The notes beneath the pieces are model-generated. The model did not search any database and had not been told where the DNA came from. It worked only from the letters and a program-made list of their open reading frames with translations. The position numbers and the translations under genes are program-made. A stretch of 64,000 nt of DNA from Thermoplasmata archaeon (GTDB lineage: Archaea; Thermoplasmatota; Thermoplasmata; Thermoplasmatales; GCA-001856825), in contig JAKAUZ010000003.1 in assembly GCA_021817415.1 (NCBI GenBank), positions 62,001-126,000 of the forward strand, in the 5' to 3' direction. Below, in pieces: positions 18,028 through 26,023 of the stretch (position 1 is its first letter; each line of letters opens with the position of its first letter).

Positions 18028-18034
18028 GTTATAT
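18028..18034 (+). promoter_or_regulatory. TATA element of the Lrp/AsnC gene
   Basis: GTTATAT is centred about 25 nt upstream of the ATG at 18056, giving leaderless spacing. The 95-bp region it sits in also serves the divergent asparagine synthetase, so a regulator bound here could act on both. Confidence 0.45.
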
Positions 18035-18055
18035 TGCATCTGATTATCAAACATT

Positions 18056-18499
18056 ATGAAGGACATTGATGAGGTTGATATTCAAATATTAAATTATCTA
18101 CGGGAAAAGGGTAGAGAAAGAGTTACAACTATTGCAGATGATTTAGGTATCAACAGGGTGACTGCCGCTGAAAGAATTGAAAAATTGGTTAAGAATCAAA
18201 CAATAGATAGATTCACTGTCAAACTAAATTATGAGAAATTAGGGATAGATGTTTTGGCTTATGTCTTTATCTCATTCAAGAAGAACAATGAAATCACGCA
18301 GGAGGAACTATCGGAAAGAATTTCGAAGATAGATGGTGTAGAAGAAGTGCACATAATCGCAGGAGAATTTGACATACTTGTAAAAGTGAGATCAAGAAAT
18401 TTGAAGGAACTTGGGGACAAGGTCATTACGAAAATCCGTGGATTTCCTGGAGTAGAAAATACTTTCTCACACTTAGTTTTCCAAACGGTGAAAGAATAG
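18056..18499 (+). CDS. Lrp/AsnC-family transcriptional regulator
   Basis: A 147-residue two-domain regulator. The N-terminal helix-turn-helix (IQILNYLREKGRERVTTIADDLGINRVTAAERIEKL) is followed by an RAM amino-acid-binding domain (YVFISFKKNN, GVEEVHIIAGEFDILVKVRS). Members form dimers and octamers and sense amino acids. The divergent placement 95 bp from the AsnRS-like asparagine synthetase suggests that gene as a target and asparagine as a candidate effector, by analogy with AsnC; that is inference. A T run at 18524-18529 after the stop is a likely terminator. Confidence 0.9.
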   Translation: MKDIDEVDIQILNYLREKGRERVTTIADDLGINRVTAAERIEKLVKNQTIDRFTVKLNYEKLGIDVLAYVFISFKKNNEITQEELSERISKIDGVEEVHIIAGEFDILVKVRSRNLKELGDKVITKIRGFPGVENTFSHLVFQTVKE

Positions 18500-18521
18500 T
18501 TTGTCTATCAAAATGGTTTAT

Positions 18522-18530
18522 GATTTTTTA
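18522..18530 (+). terminator. T-run terminator after the Lrp/AsnC gene
   Basis: A run of six T starts 25 bases after the TAG at 18497-18499. No stem precedes it closely, which is normal for archaeal termination. Confidence 0.4.
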
Positions 18531-18537
18531 AATGCCA

Positions 18538-18567
18538 GGAAAGGAAATTTGGTGATTGATCCTTTCC
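18538..18567. repeat. 8-bp inverted repeat in the 229-bp gap after the Lrp gene
   Basis: GGAAAGGA (18538-18545) pairs perfectly with TCCTTTCC (18560-18567) across a 14-base loop, and a second 5-bp stem TCCCA/TGGGA overlaps its 3' arm. It could be a 3' UTR structure. The remainder of 18500-18728 shows only an AT-rich promoter element near 18690-18700 for the next gene. Confidence 0.4.
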
Positions 18568-18728
18568 CATTTAAAATTGGGATCTATTTAATCACAAATA
18601 TTCAAAGGAAGGGTAGACAATAAAATTGTATTTTCAGAATGAGATAATAAGTCAATCAAAACAGTGCCAACTTAAGTTTTCAAAGGGAAAATTATATTAA
18701 TGTAGAATGAAATAACAGACGGATATCC

Positions 18729-19262
18729 ATGGCAAACCCGGGAGACTTATCAATTTTGGAACAGGTACAAGGTTATATTGCAACGCTGAAAAAGAGAGAA
18801 GAGGAGTTGAAGAAATACGAGTCTACGTTAAACCAGAAAACTGAAGAATTAAACAAAAAAGATAAGTCATTGAGCGACTTGACGGAGTCTCTAAACAGAA
18901 GGCAGCGGGAACTTATAGCCAAAGAAGACGAAATGGATAAGCAAAAAAGAGAGATAGAACTGAAACTGAAAGATCTGGAGATGAAGGAAAGAGAACTTCA
19001 AGCATCACTCAAGAAGGCAAATGAACTCACCGAAGACAATAATAAACTCAAGAGTCAGTTATCAGAAAGAATCACAAAAATGGACGTTGATGGAAAGAAT
19101 ATTGATATTTTAATACGTGATCTCAAAGACCACATAAAAATGGTAATTGAAGGGAAGGAGATAGTGCGCGAGGAAATGATCCCGTGTCCAAATTGCGGCA
19201 CGATGATCTCGAAAGATGCCCTCATATGCTACAACTGTGGATTTGATCTCACGTCGAAGTGA
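18729..19262 (+). CDS. coiled-coil protein with C-terminal zinc ribbon
   Basis: A 177-residue protein. Residues about 12-115 are an uninterrupted charged coiled coil (many Lys/Glu heptads, e.g. KKREEELKKYESTLNQKTEE), followed by a short linker and a zinc ribbon at the C-terminus (CPNCGTMISKDALICYNCG). The architecture suggests a cytoplasmic scaffold or nucleic-acid-binding dimer. I do not recognise a named family. It stands alone, with its promoter in the preceding gap, and ends 14 bases inside the convergent flavoprotein gene. Confidence 0.7.
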   Translation: MANPGDLSILEQVQGYIATLKKREEELKKYESTLNQKTEELNKKDKSLSDLTESLNRRQRELIAKEDEMDKQKREIELKLKDLEMKERELQASLKKANELTEDNNKLKSQLSERITKMDVDGKNIDILIRDLKDHIKMVIEGKEIVREEMIPCPNCGTMISKDALICYNCGFDLTSK

Positions 19263-20328
19263 GGTATTTCAGAAGAACTGGGACCCTCAAAATGCCTGAT
19301 GACAAAAGATACAGGAACGCACGTGAGGGATAATCAACGTCCCCAACACTGTTTATTCCATTTATATTTGCCTTTACAAAAGGTACCCACAAATCGTAAT
19401 ATTTCTCAAATTTGTCAACGATTTTCCTTATGGAATAATCCCTCAAGATCTCTTTTCCGAATGATGCTTTCCAGATTCTATTGTAATCTTGAAGAATGTT
19501 CCCATCCATGCTGATTGCCGATGTTAGGGAATCTCCGGAAGAGAGGGCAGCATAAAGGCCGCCTCCTGTGGTTGCTTTGTTCAATCCAGCAGCATCACCT
19601 ATTAGGAAAATACTCTCTTCCCCCAGTCTGGTGGGACCCTGTGGAACTAATCCACCCCTCTTCCGGATGACCTTCTTATTTTTAGACAGGTGGTTGACTG
19701 CAGAAAGGGCACCGCTACCGGACGCTCCAATTTCTGTTTCCTTATTGTTTGGTATCTCCCACGAAAAAAAATCAGGGGTAATCTTTCTATCCATATGCAG
19801 AAATACTCTATCCCCCCTCCCTTCGACGTCGAACTGAACGGATTGCAAAAGATTGGGAGACTTAATTCCCAGAAGTCTTCTAATCATGCTAGAAGGGCCG
19901 TCAGCTCCAATCAGGTATTTTGTATCAATTGTCTCGAATCCACTCGCACCCTTTATCGTCACTTTTAGTGTCTTATTCTCTTTTGAAAGACCTATGAACC
20001 TCGTCCTCAGTCTCAGGTCTGAACCGTTGGCTTCAGCCAGTTCTCCAAGTTTTCTATCAAGTGCTACTCTATCCACGATGAACATTCTATCTGATCTCAA
20101 GGTAAAGTTACCTGCCGGTGTTGTGACATCCGCTAGGTATAACTTATCAGTTACAAGGTCGTCACCAACAATTTTAACAACCCGTTCATCGACCAGACCT
20201 GAACAATGATTCGGGATTCCGAGACTCTCCTTCAAATCTATTAGGAGGGTTCTATAACCAATTGAAGATAAGTTATCTGAAACGTGTGTTCCCGCAGGAC
20301 CTGCACCGACGACGACCACATCAAACAC
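19249..20328 (-). CDS. FAD-dependent oxidoreductase of the geranylgeranyl reductase family
   Basis: A 359-residue flavoprotein with N-terminal Rossmann motif VVVVGAGPAGTHVSDNL, the family cysteine segment NHCSGLV around residue 42, GADGPSSMIRR about 145, and the FAD-ribityl motif FLIGDAAGLNKATTGGGLYAAL about 238. Family members saturate the isoprenoid chains of archaeal lipids, or reduce menaquinone side chains. Archaea carry several paralogues and this one is shorter than the characterised lipid reductase of about 395 residues, so its exact substrate is open. It is divergent from rpsO across a 53-bp promoter region. Confidence 0.75.
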   Translation of the reverse strand: MFDVVVVGAGPAGTHVSDNLSSIGYRTLLIDLKESLGIPNHCSGLVDERVVKIVGDDLVTDKLYLADVTTPAGNFTLRSDRMFIVDRVALDRKLGELAEANGSDLRLRTRFIGLSKENKTLKVTIKGASGFETIDTKYLIGADGPSSMIRRLLGIKSPNLLQSVQFDVEGRGDRVFLHMDRKITPDFFSWEIPNNKETEIGASGSGALSAVNHLSKNKKVIRKRGGLVPQGPTRLGEESIFLIGDAAGLNKATTGGGLYAALSSGDSLTSAISMDGNILQDYNRIWKASFGKEILRDYSIRKIVDKFEKYYDLWVPFVKANINGINSVGDVDYPSRAFLYLLSSGILRVPVLLKYLTST

Positions 20329-20381
20329 GGGAGTGAATCAACATTTAAGTATTATAATTACATGGACGGGAAGGTGCAGCG

Positions 20382-20837
20382 ATGGCAAGAATGCATACCA
20401 GAAAGAGAGGGAAATCTGGCTCAAAACAACCCCTGAGGGATGGTAAGCCCTCGTGGGTAACTCAAAGCAGTTCAGAAATAGAGCAGTTAGTTGTTAAGCT
20501 CAAAAAAGAGGGAATGACAAAATCAAAAATTGGTATGATTCTCAGAGACCAATACGGTATACCAAAAGTTAAGGACATGACCGGAAAGAGAATATCGTCA
20601 GTCCTGGAGGCCAATAGTATTACGGATCAAATGCCAGAAGATATAATAGCACTGATGAGGAAGGCAGTCAACCTATCAAAGCATCTTATCTCAAATCCAA
20701 AGGATTTAAAAAATAAGAGGGGACTGCAACTCATTGAAGCCAAGATAAAAAGGCTTGCAGATTATTATAAGAGAAACAATAAGCTGCCAAGAAATTGGAC
20801 GTATTCAATTGACAAGGCAGAGCTATTAGTCAAATGA
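20382..20837 (+). CDS. rps15: 30S ribosomal protein S15
   Basis: A 151-residue archaeal S15p with the eukaryote-like N-terminal extension (MARMHTRKRGKSGSK) before the helical S15 core (KSKIGMILRDQYGIP, LNLSKHLISNPKD-like region, LIEAKIKRLADYYKR). It binds the central domain of 16S rRNA. GGTG at 20372-20375 is the ribosome-binding site. The ATGA overlap with recJ marks a conserved euryarchaeal S15-RecJ operon. Confidence 0.97.
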   Translation: MARMHTRKRGKSGSKQPLRDGKPSWVTQSSSEIEQLVVKLKKEGMTKSKIGMILRDQYGIPKVKDMTGKRISSVLEANSITDQMPEDIIALMRKAVNLSKHLISNPKDLKNKRGLQLIEAKIKRLADYYKRNNKLPRNWTYSIDKAELLVK

Positions 20838-22162
20838 TAGACTTAAAAAACGAATATTTGTCCAATCTGAAAAGGGCTGCAGAAAAAATTAGAAACAACG
20901 ATGACATCAGAGTTTACAGTCACTATGATGCCGATGGCGTCTCTTCAGCTATTATCATATCAGAAATTCTGAGGAGACAGGGCAAGAAATTCCATCTTTC
21001 ATTTTTAAAATCATTCGACATAAATGCAATAAAAGAAGATGAGGACAAAATCACAATACTCAGCGACCTTGGGTCAGATGGGATCGCGGAGATCAACGAT
21101 GAGAGAGTGATACTTGTAGACCACCACTCAATTCCACCCATAGAAGATAAGAAAATCATTGACCTCAATCCAAGAACATATGGTTATGATGGAAGCAGAG
21201 AGGCCTGTTCAAGCTCTGTAGCGTACCTGCTGGCAATATCAGTGGATGACAGCAACAATGATCTATTTCCCTACTACATCAGTGGTGCAATAGGGGACAA
21301 GCAGGACGTCGGAGGTTATTATGGAATCAATTTCAGACTTAATGAGGAATTCGGCAAAAAATATCCAATAAAGCAGGACATCAACATTGATGGAAGAAGC
21401 GTCACAGATGCGATTTGTTATTCCACCGATCCGTATTTCATCGGATTGACCGGTCATAGAGACTCCGTAAGAGAATTTCTGAAAGAGATGAAAATTGATC
21501 CAGATTCAAGTCTAGAAAAACTTTCAGAAGAACAGAAGACCAAGCTCGCGGATAAGCTCATGCTGATCCTGATAAAGGAAAACACCTCAAAGGAGGGGTA
21601 TGAAAATCTCGTTTCCAAGAGGTTCTTCTTCAACTCTCTGGGAGTCAGCGGAAAGGAACTATCCTCTTACCTGGATTATGCGGGCAGATCAGGAAATATG
21701 GGCTTGGCGGTTGCATGGGAAATGGGTGACGAAGAAGCTTTTGACAAGATAGAGAAAACGGCGCTTTCCTTTAAGGACGAACTAATTAATGAAGTGACCC
21801 GCGCAGCAGAAACTGTGAAAGAGATGAATCACATCCAGGTGCTGAACGTGATGAACGAGTCCCTTACGGGAACGGTATCAGGAATTGTGATGCTTTATAT
21901 TCTGAAAAAGAACAAGCCAACCGTAGGTATTTACAAAAACAAGGGGATCAAGATATCCACCAGAGCAACACGGGACTTGGTCAGCAAAGGGGTCGATCTC
22001 TCGACTGCTGTAGCAACTGCGGCATCTGCAGTGGGAGGGCATGGCGGTGGACACAATATTGCCGCAGGGGGAGAGATTCCACTTGATAGTGAGAACCTCT
22101 TTCTAATGAAACTTGATTCAATAGTTGGTGAACAGGTTGGAAATTCCAAAAACGCATCCTAG
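20834..22162 (+). CDS. recJ: RecJ-like DHH-family single-strand exonuclease
   Basis: A 442-residue DHH/DHHA1 protein. Motif I is YSHYDADGVSSA (about residue 28), motif III is VDHHS (about 94), and the C-terminal DHHA1 motif GGHGGGHNIAAGG is near residue 398. Archaeal RecJ proteins are 5'-3' (or 3'-5') nucleases that can associate with GINS at the replication fork. All metal-binding motifs visible here are intact. It starts inside the S15 stop and its end overlaps the next gene by 26 bases. Confidence 0.92.
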   Translation: MIDLKNEYLSNLKRAAEKIRNNDDIRVYSHYDADGVSSAIIISEILRRQGKKFHLSFLKSFDINAIKEDEDKITILSDLGSDGIAEINDERVILVDHHSIPPIEDKKIIDLNPRTYGYDGSREACSSSVAYLLAISVDDSNNDLFPYYISGAIGDKQDVGGYYGINFRLNEEFGKKYPIKQDINIDGRSVTDAICYSTDPYFIGLTGHRDSVREFLKEMKIDPDSSLEKLSEEQKTKLADKLMLILIKENTSKEGYENLVSKRFFFNSLGVSGKELSSYLDYAGRSGNMGLAVAWEMGDEEAFDKIEKTALSFKDELINEVTRAAETVKEMNHIQVLNVMNESLTGTVSGIVMLYILKKNKPTVGIYKNKGIKISTRATRDLVSKGVDLSTAVATAASAVGGHGGGHNIAAGGEIPLDSENLFLMKLDSIVGEQVGNSKNAS

Positions 22163-22874
22163 ATACGACAACCTGATGCAGAGGGAAAGGCTGGTTCAAT
22201 TTTACTACAAGGGGATCGTGACAATATCCGGTTTGATTTCGCACGGAAGGGGAGAGGCTTTTGACTATTTATTAGGGGAGAAGTCTCAACCCTTTTCGAT
22301 TCTTGCTGAGAAAGTCTCTCTCGCGAAGGTACTTGGGTCCAGAAGCCCAGTTATTTCCGTCAATGGAAACGTTACAGCGCTTGCAGACGATGCAATAATT
22401 GATGTGGCTAAGAAATATGGGATCAAAGTGGAGGCTAATATATTTCATTGGTCCCAAGGGAGAATAGAGAAGATAGTCGATCATTTCAGGGATAAAGGAC
22501 TGGAGATACTTGGTAAGAACCAGACGGAAAGGATTCCAGGATTAGAGCACGATAGGGGAAGATGTGAAAGGAATGGTATATACGCCGCAGATACGGTGAT
22601 CGTCCCACTCGAGGACGGGGACAGGGTTGAAGCGCTTAGAAGAATGGGGAAATTTGTCATCGCGATAGACCTTAATCCACTAAGCAGAAGTGCAAGGGCA
22701 GCAAATGTGACCATAGTTGATGACGTCAAAAGAACGTTTGAGAATATTTTGAAACTTAATCCTGATGAAAATAAAAATGAGATTAATGAATTTGATAATG
22801 ATAAAAATTTGAAGGAGGCAATGTCCTTCATAGCACATAGGCTTGAGACATTGGATTGGAAGTTGGAGCTATAG
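22137..22874 (+). CDS. 4-phosphopantoate--beta-alanine ligase (archaeal phosphopantothenate synthetase)
   Basis: A 245-residue protein of the archaeal PPS family, which joins 4-phosphopantoate and beta-alanine with ATP on the way to coenzyme A. Diagnostic segments are IPKTHPRYDNL at the N-terminus, SHGRGEAFDYLLGE about residue 36, and AIDLNPLSRSARAANVTIVDD near the C-terminus. The TTG at 22137 is chosen because it puts the family motif at the N-terminus and has GGTGA (22127-22131) five bases upstream; TTG 22125 and GTG 22128 are alternatives. It overlaps recJ by 26 bases. Confidence 0.9.
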   Translation: MEIPKTHPRYDNLMQRERLVQFYYKGIVTISGLISHGRGEAFDYLLGEKSQPFSILAEKVSLAKVLGSRSPVISVNGNVTALADDAIIDVAKKYGIKVEANIFHWSQGRIEKIVDHFRDKGLEILGKNQTERIPGLEHDRGRCERNGIYAADTVIVPLEDGDRVEALRRMGKFVIAIDLNPLSRSARAANVTIVDDVKRTFENILKLNPDENKNEINEFDNDKNLKEAMSFIAHRLETLDWKLEL

Positions 22875-23300
22875 GTTTTCCTGCACCTTTTCCTTCAACA
22901 TTTTTATTATTTTCCTCGTGCCATTGAACTCGCTATCAGAATATTTTGAGATTCTCACCACTCTTACCTTTAATCCTCTGACCTTTGCCTCCTCAACAAT
23001 CTTTTTCTCATCAAAGTCCTGATCATACCCTATAGCAATTATATCTGGCCTAATAAGGTACAGGATATCGTAAATATTACCTTCCAGGCCAAGGATAGCC
23101 GCATCCACCGGTTTCAGCGAGGAGACCATTGCAAGCCTTATATTCTCAGGAATAAACGGTCTTCTTTTCATCTTTTCGGCGACGGAGTCTCTTGCAACCA
23201 CCACTACCAGCTCATCCCCAAGTTTCCTTGCCTCATTCAGAAAATGGACGTGGCCAGGGTGCAAAATATCAAACACCCCAGTTGCCATGACTTTAACCAT
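22869..23300 (-). CDS. ribL: FAD synthase (archaeal RibL, cytidylyltransferase family)
   Basis: A 143-residue nucleotidyltransferase that adenylates FMN to FAD. The fold signature is VMATGVFDILHPGHVHFLNEA at the N-terminus (shown here in part), with the HxGH-type nucleotide-binding site in HPGH, and PDIIAIGYDQDF about residue 88. Archaea use this single-domain enzyme in place of bacterial RibF. It follows the acetyltransferase by 16 bases in the same direction and converges with the phosphopantothenate synthetase, ending 6 bases inside it. The riboflavin genes of this genome are otherwise at 41.8-43.4 and 61.5-62.1 kb. Confidence 0.92.
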   Translation of the reverse strand: MVKVMATGVFDILHPGHVHFLNEARKLGDELVVVVARDSVAEKMKRRPFIPENIRLAMVSSLKPVDAAILGLEGNIYDILYLIRPDIIAIGYDQDFDEKKIVEEAKVRGLKVRVVRISKYSDSEFNGTRKIIKMLKEKVQENL

Positions 23301-23316
23301 GGTGGGACATTGATTA

Positions 23317-23796
23317 CTATTCTAAATTATTTTTCAGTTTTTTAACCAACCTTATTGCATTCCTAGACCCATCGAATGGTATGGTGTAATAGTTCACCAG
23401 TACATCTCTAACCACGTAACCAGATTTTTGATAAAGAGAAAGGGCAGATTTATTCATTTCAAAAGTTTCCAATATGATTCTATTGCAATCGTTCAGAACT
23501 GATATTTTTTCTATTTCATCAAGCAGCAACTTCCCAACTCCTTTTCCCTGCAGTGAAGGATCAACTGCAATGCTTTCCAGGTGTGCGACTCTTGAATTCT
23601 TCCGGAAATAAACGGTCGCATATCCAAGAATTCTTCCCTTCAGATCAAAAACAATTGTTACGGAATTAGCTTCCGTAACCATATACTTCAAAGTTACAAA
23701 ATCATAGGCATGTTCTCCAAATGCCCTATTTTCGACTTCTGCAATGCCGTCTAGATCAATTTCTGAGGCAAATCTCAGTCCCCCCTCAGAAATCAT
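23317..23796 (-). CDS. GNAT acetyltransferase, RimI-like
   Basis: A 159-residue N-acetyltransferase. The acetyl-CoA motif is VDPSLQGKGVGKLLLDEI (about residue 78), preceded by VAHLESIAV and followed by the Asn/Tyr motif MNKSALSLYQKSGY. RimI-type archaeal enzymes acetylate protein N-termini, so a protein substrate is plausible. Several in-frame ATGs lie upstream to 23826, but those codons come from a GACGAT-rich repeat that encodes a poly-Asp tail in another frame; ATG at 23796, overlapping the stop of that small ORF, is preferred. Coupling with the small ORF would explain the lack of a ribosome-binding site. Confidence 0.85.
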   Translation of the reverse strand: MISEGGLRFASEIDLDGIAEVENRAFGEHAYDFVTLKYMVTEANSVTIVFDLKGRILGYATVYFRKNSRVAHLESIAVDPSLQGKGVGKLLLDEIEKISVLNDCNRIILETFEMNKSALSLYQKSGYVVRDVLVNYYTIPFDGSRNAIRLVKKLKNNLE

Positions 23797-23854
23797 CATC
23801 GTCATCGTCGAAATCGTCATCGTCATCTGGTCTTCGCTTAATCGGTTTTAGCAT
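23786..23854 (-). CDS. 22-residue acidic micro-ORF, poly-Asp tail, upstream of the RimI-like gene
   Basis: The ATG at 23852-23854 has a good Shine-Dalgarno site, GGTGG, four bases upstream, and a TATA-like element about 40 nt upstream. The predicted product starts MLKPIKRRP, a basic head, and ends in eleven Asp and two Phe. Its stop overlaps the acetyltransferase gene. An in-frame ATG at 23884 would give 32 residues but has poorer signals. No family is known to me. The translation signals and strict GAT/GAC alternation argue for a real coding sequence, but the length is too small to be sure. Confidence 0.5.
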   Translation of the reverse strand: MLKPIKRRPDDDDDFDDDDDDF

Positions 23855-23992
23855 TTTGCCACCAAAGGGTGAATTCAAAATCATCTACAAAAATATTTCT
23901 TAAGGGTCAGAATGTTCCTGCTATTGAAAAATTAAAGTAATTACTGCATAGAATTCTAGAAAAAAATAATACGCCGAAATCATTGATTCGAT

Positions 23993-25240
23993 ATGGAAAC
24001 AGTTACCTGTCCCAGATGTGGCCACGCATTTCCGTTGGACGAAGGACTGAAGACTGAAATTGTTAGGGGACTAAAGGAGACGGTGGAAAAGGAACTGAAA
24101 GAAAGGGAGGAAAAAATCGAAAAGATTGAACTCGCCTTAAAGAAGAAGGAGAGCGAAATACCGGAACAGGCAGAAAAATTGGCGAACAGTAGAATCAATG
24201 AACTGAGGAAGCAAATAGAGGAACAAGTCAGGGAGGGAATCGCCAGCGAATCAAAATTTAAGGATCAGAGGATTGATGAATTGAAGAAATCCCTTGAAGA
24301 GTCTAGGAATTCTGACGTAAAGGCAAGGCTGGAGCTAAGCAAACTGGAGGATGACATTAAGCAGAGAGAAAGGGAGATGGAACTAGAAATCCAAAAAAGG
24401 ATCACTCAGGAAAGAGAGAGAATTAGAAATGAACAGGAATCGAAACTGCACGATGAATTCGAAATCAGGGAAAAGGAATACAAGGAACAGATAGAGTCAC
24501 TTAAGAGAAAGCTGGAAGAACTCAATAAAGGGTTAAGCAATGAGTCCAACCAACTGGTGGGGGAGGCTCAGGAGATTGCCATTGAGGATAGGTTGAAGGA
24601 AAGCTTCCCTCATGACAACATAATATCAGTTCAGCGAGGAGTGCTTGGAGGGGATATAATTCATGAAGTTGTCATGCCAAATGGGGAGGGAGCTGGTAAG
24701 ATACTCTGGGAATCGAAGAGGACCAAACAGTGGAAGGATGACTGGATAGATAAGCTAAAAGAGGATAGGACTCGCAGCAGTTGCGACTACGGTATCATAG
24801 TTACAAAGACCATGCCAAAAAACACACGGGGTTTTACAATGATTGATGGAATAGTAGTTACCGAATTTCCTCATATTGTTGCAGTTTCATCTCTGATGAG
24901 AGTTTATCTTATAAACGTAAAAAGGGCGAAACTGTCCCAAGCAGACAGGCATACAAAAGAGGGCATGCTTTACGGTTACATAACTAGCAATGATTTCAGG
25001 AATAGGGTGCAATCAATTGTGGATTCAATAAGCCACGCAAAAGAGGATCTGGAAAATGAAAAGAAAGCATTGAACAGGATATGGGCGAAAAGGAATATGG
25101 AGTTAGAAAGGGCGGTAATTGATCTGGCAGAGGTATACGGCAGAATGCAAGGAGTTGCAGGAAATTCTCTGCCAGACATCCCCAGCCTCCAGTCACCTTC
25201 AGAAAGAAGCGAAAATCAGAAACAGCTTACTGATGGATAA
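23993..25240 (+). CDS. DUF2130 protein with N-terminal zinc-binding Cys pair and coiled coil
   Basis: A 415-residue protein. It opens with CPRCGHAFPL, then has a long charged coiled coil (about 20-190), then the DUF2130 domain. In that domain, GGDIIHEVV, ILWESKRTKQWKDDWI and DYGIIVTKTMP resemble a PD-(D/E)xK nuclease core with the catalytic Glu-x-Lys in ESK. Function in archaea is unknown; related bacterial RmuC-like proteins have been linked to DNA metabolism. It is preceded by a 138-base region with an A-rich promoter and shares no operon with the divergent acetyltransferase. Confidence 0.7.
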   Translation: METVTCPRCGHAFPLDEGLKTEIVRGLKETVEKELKEREEKIEKIELALKKKESEIPEQAEKLANSRINELRKQIEEQVREGIASESKFKDQRIDELKKSLEESRNSDVKARLELSKLEDDIKQREREMELEIQKRITQERERIRNEQESKLHDEFEIREKEYKEQIESLKRKLEELNKGLSNESNQLVGEAQEIAIEDRLKESFPHDNIISVQRGVLGGDIIHEVVMPNGEGAGKILWESKRTKQWKDDWIDKLKEDRTRSSCDYGIIVTKTMPKNTRGFTMIDGIVVTEFPHIVAVSSLMRVYLINVKRAKLSQADRHTKEGMLYGYITSNDFRNRVQSIVDSISHAKEDLENEKKALNRIWAKRNMELERAVIDLAEVYGRMQGVAGNSLPDIPSLQSPSERSENQKQLTDG

Positions 25241-25263
25241 ATGGATATTGAACGATTCACTGC

Positions 25264-25974
25264 ATGAGAGTGGAAAGGAAATATTACAACTCCTCTTTTG
25301 GAAAGATTTCCTATATCCAAAGGGCAGGGAAAATCCCGATAATATTCCTCCATGGATTAGGTGGGACCGGAAACAGCTGGACAAGATTAATCCCGTATTT
25401 GCCAGACAAATATGGGTTGTACTTAATTGATCTACTGGGACACGGACGTTCCGAAAGACCAAAAATTGAATACACAATTGAAAAACAGGGAATCGTAATC
25501 AGGGAGTTCGTAGAGAGTGAAGGGTTGGAAGATGTGACACTGATGGGGAACTCCTATGGAGGATGGGTTTCATTGTGGTTAACCCTGGATCATATTGAGC
25601 CGTCACACCTGATCTTAGAGGATAGTGCAGGAATCAATGTAACATTTGCTGAATTGCCTCCAGAAAGGAGGGACAGAATTGTAAGCTCCTTGCTTGAAAA
25701 CAACAAACTCAACTCAAGGGAGGTTATTGAAAGCATCATTACCAGCAACACTGATCCTAAGTGGAAACTGACTGAAAATGAGCTTAAGGCAATAAAGGTC
25801 AAAACTCTCATAATCTGGGGGGAAAGAGACACAGTTATTGAGCCAGTTTATGGAGAGAGGATGAACTCATTGATTTCTGGAAGTATACTTACGGTAATCA
25901 ATAAAGCAGGTCATGTCCCGCATATAGAAAGGCCCGATCTGGTCGCAAAGGCAATGATAGATTTCATGAAATAG
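25264..25974 (+). CDS. alpha/beta hydrolase
   Basis: A 236-residue alpha/beta-fold hydrolase. The oxyanion region is HGLGGTGNSW, the nucleophile elbow GNSYGG (about residue 97), the acid lies in WGERDTVI, and the His in AGHVPHIERPD near the C-terminus, so the catalytic triad is complete. Esterase, lactonase or related activity is possible; the substrate cannot be read. It starts 23 bases after the DUF2130 gene in the same direction and may be co-transcribed. Confidence 0.85.
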   Translation: MRVERKYYNSSFGKISYIQRAGKIPIIFLHGLGGTGNSWTRLIPYLPDKYGLYLIDLLGHGRSERPKIEYTIEKQGIVIREFVESEGLEDVTLMGNSYGGWVSLWLTLDHIEPSHLILEDSAGINVTFAELPPERRDRIVSSLLENNKLNSREVIESIITSNTDPKWKLTENELKAIKVKTLIIWGERDTVIEPVYGERMNSLISGSILTVINKAGHVPHIERPDLVAKAMIDFMK

Positions 25975-26023
25975 ATATTTCCAGATTACCAAAAATCTAA
26001 TAATATGGTTTTCATGAAGGACC

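Noticed and set aside
23786-23830. Short tandem repeats considered as a CRISPR or satellite
   Set aside because: The 6-base period has no spacers and encodes Asp codons in an ORF with good start signals.
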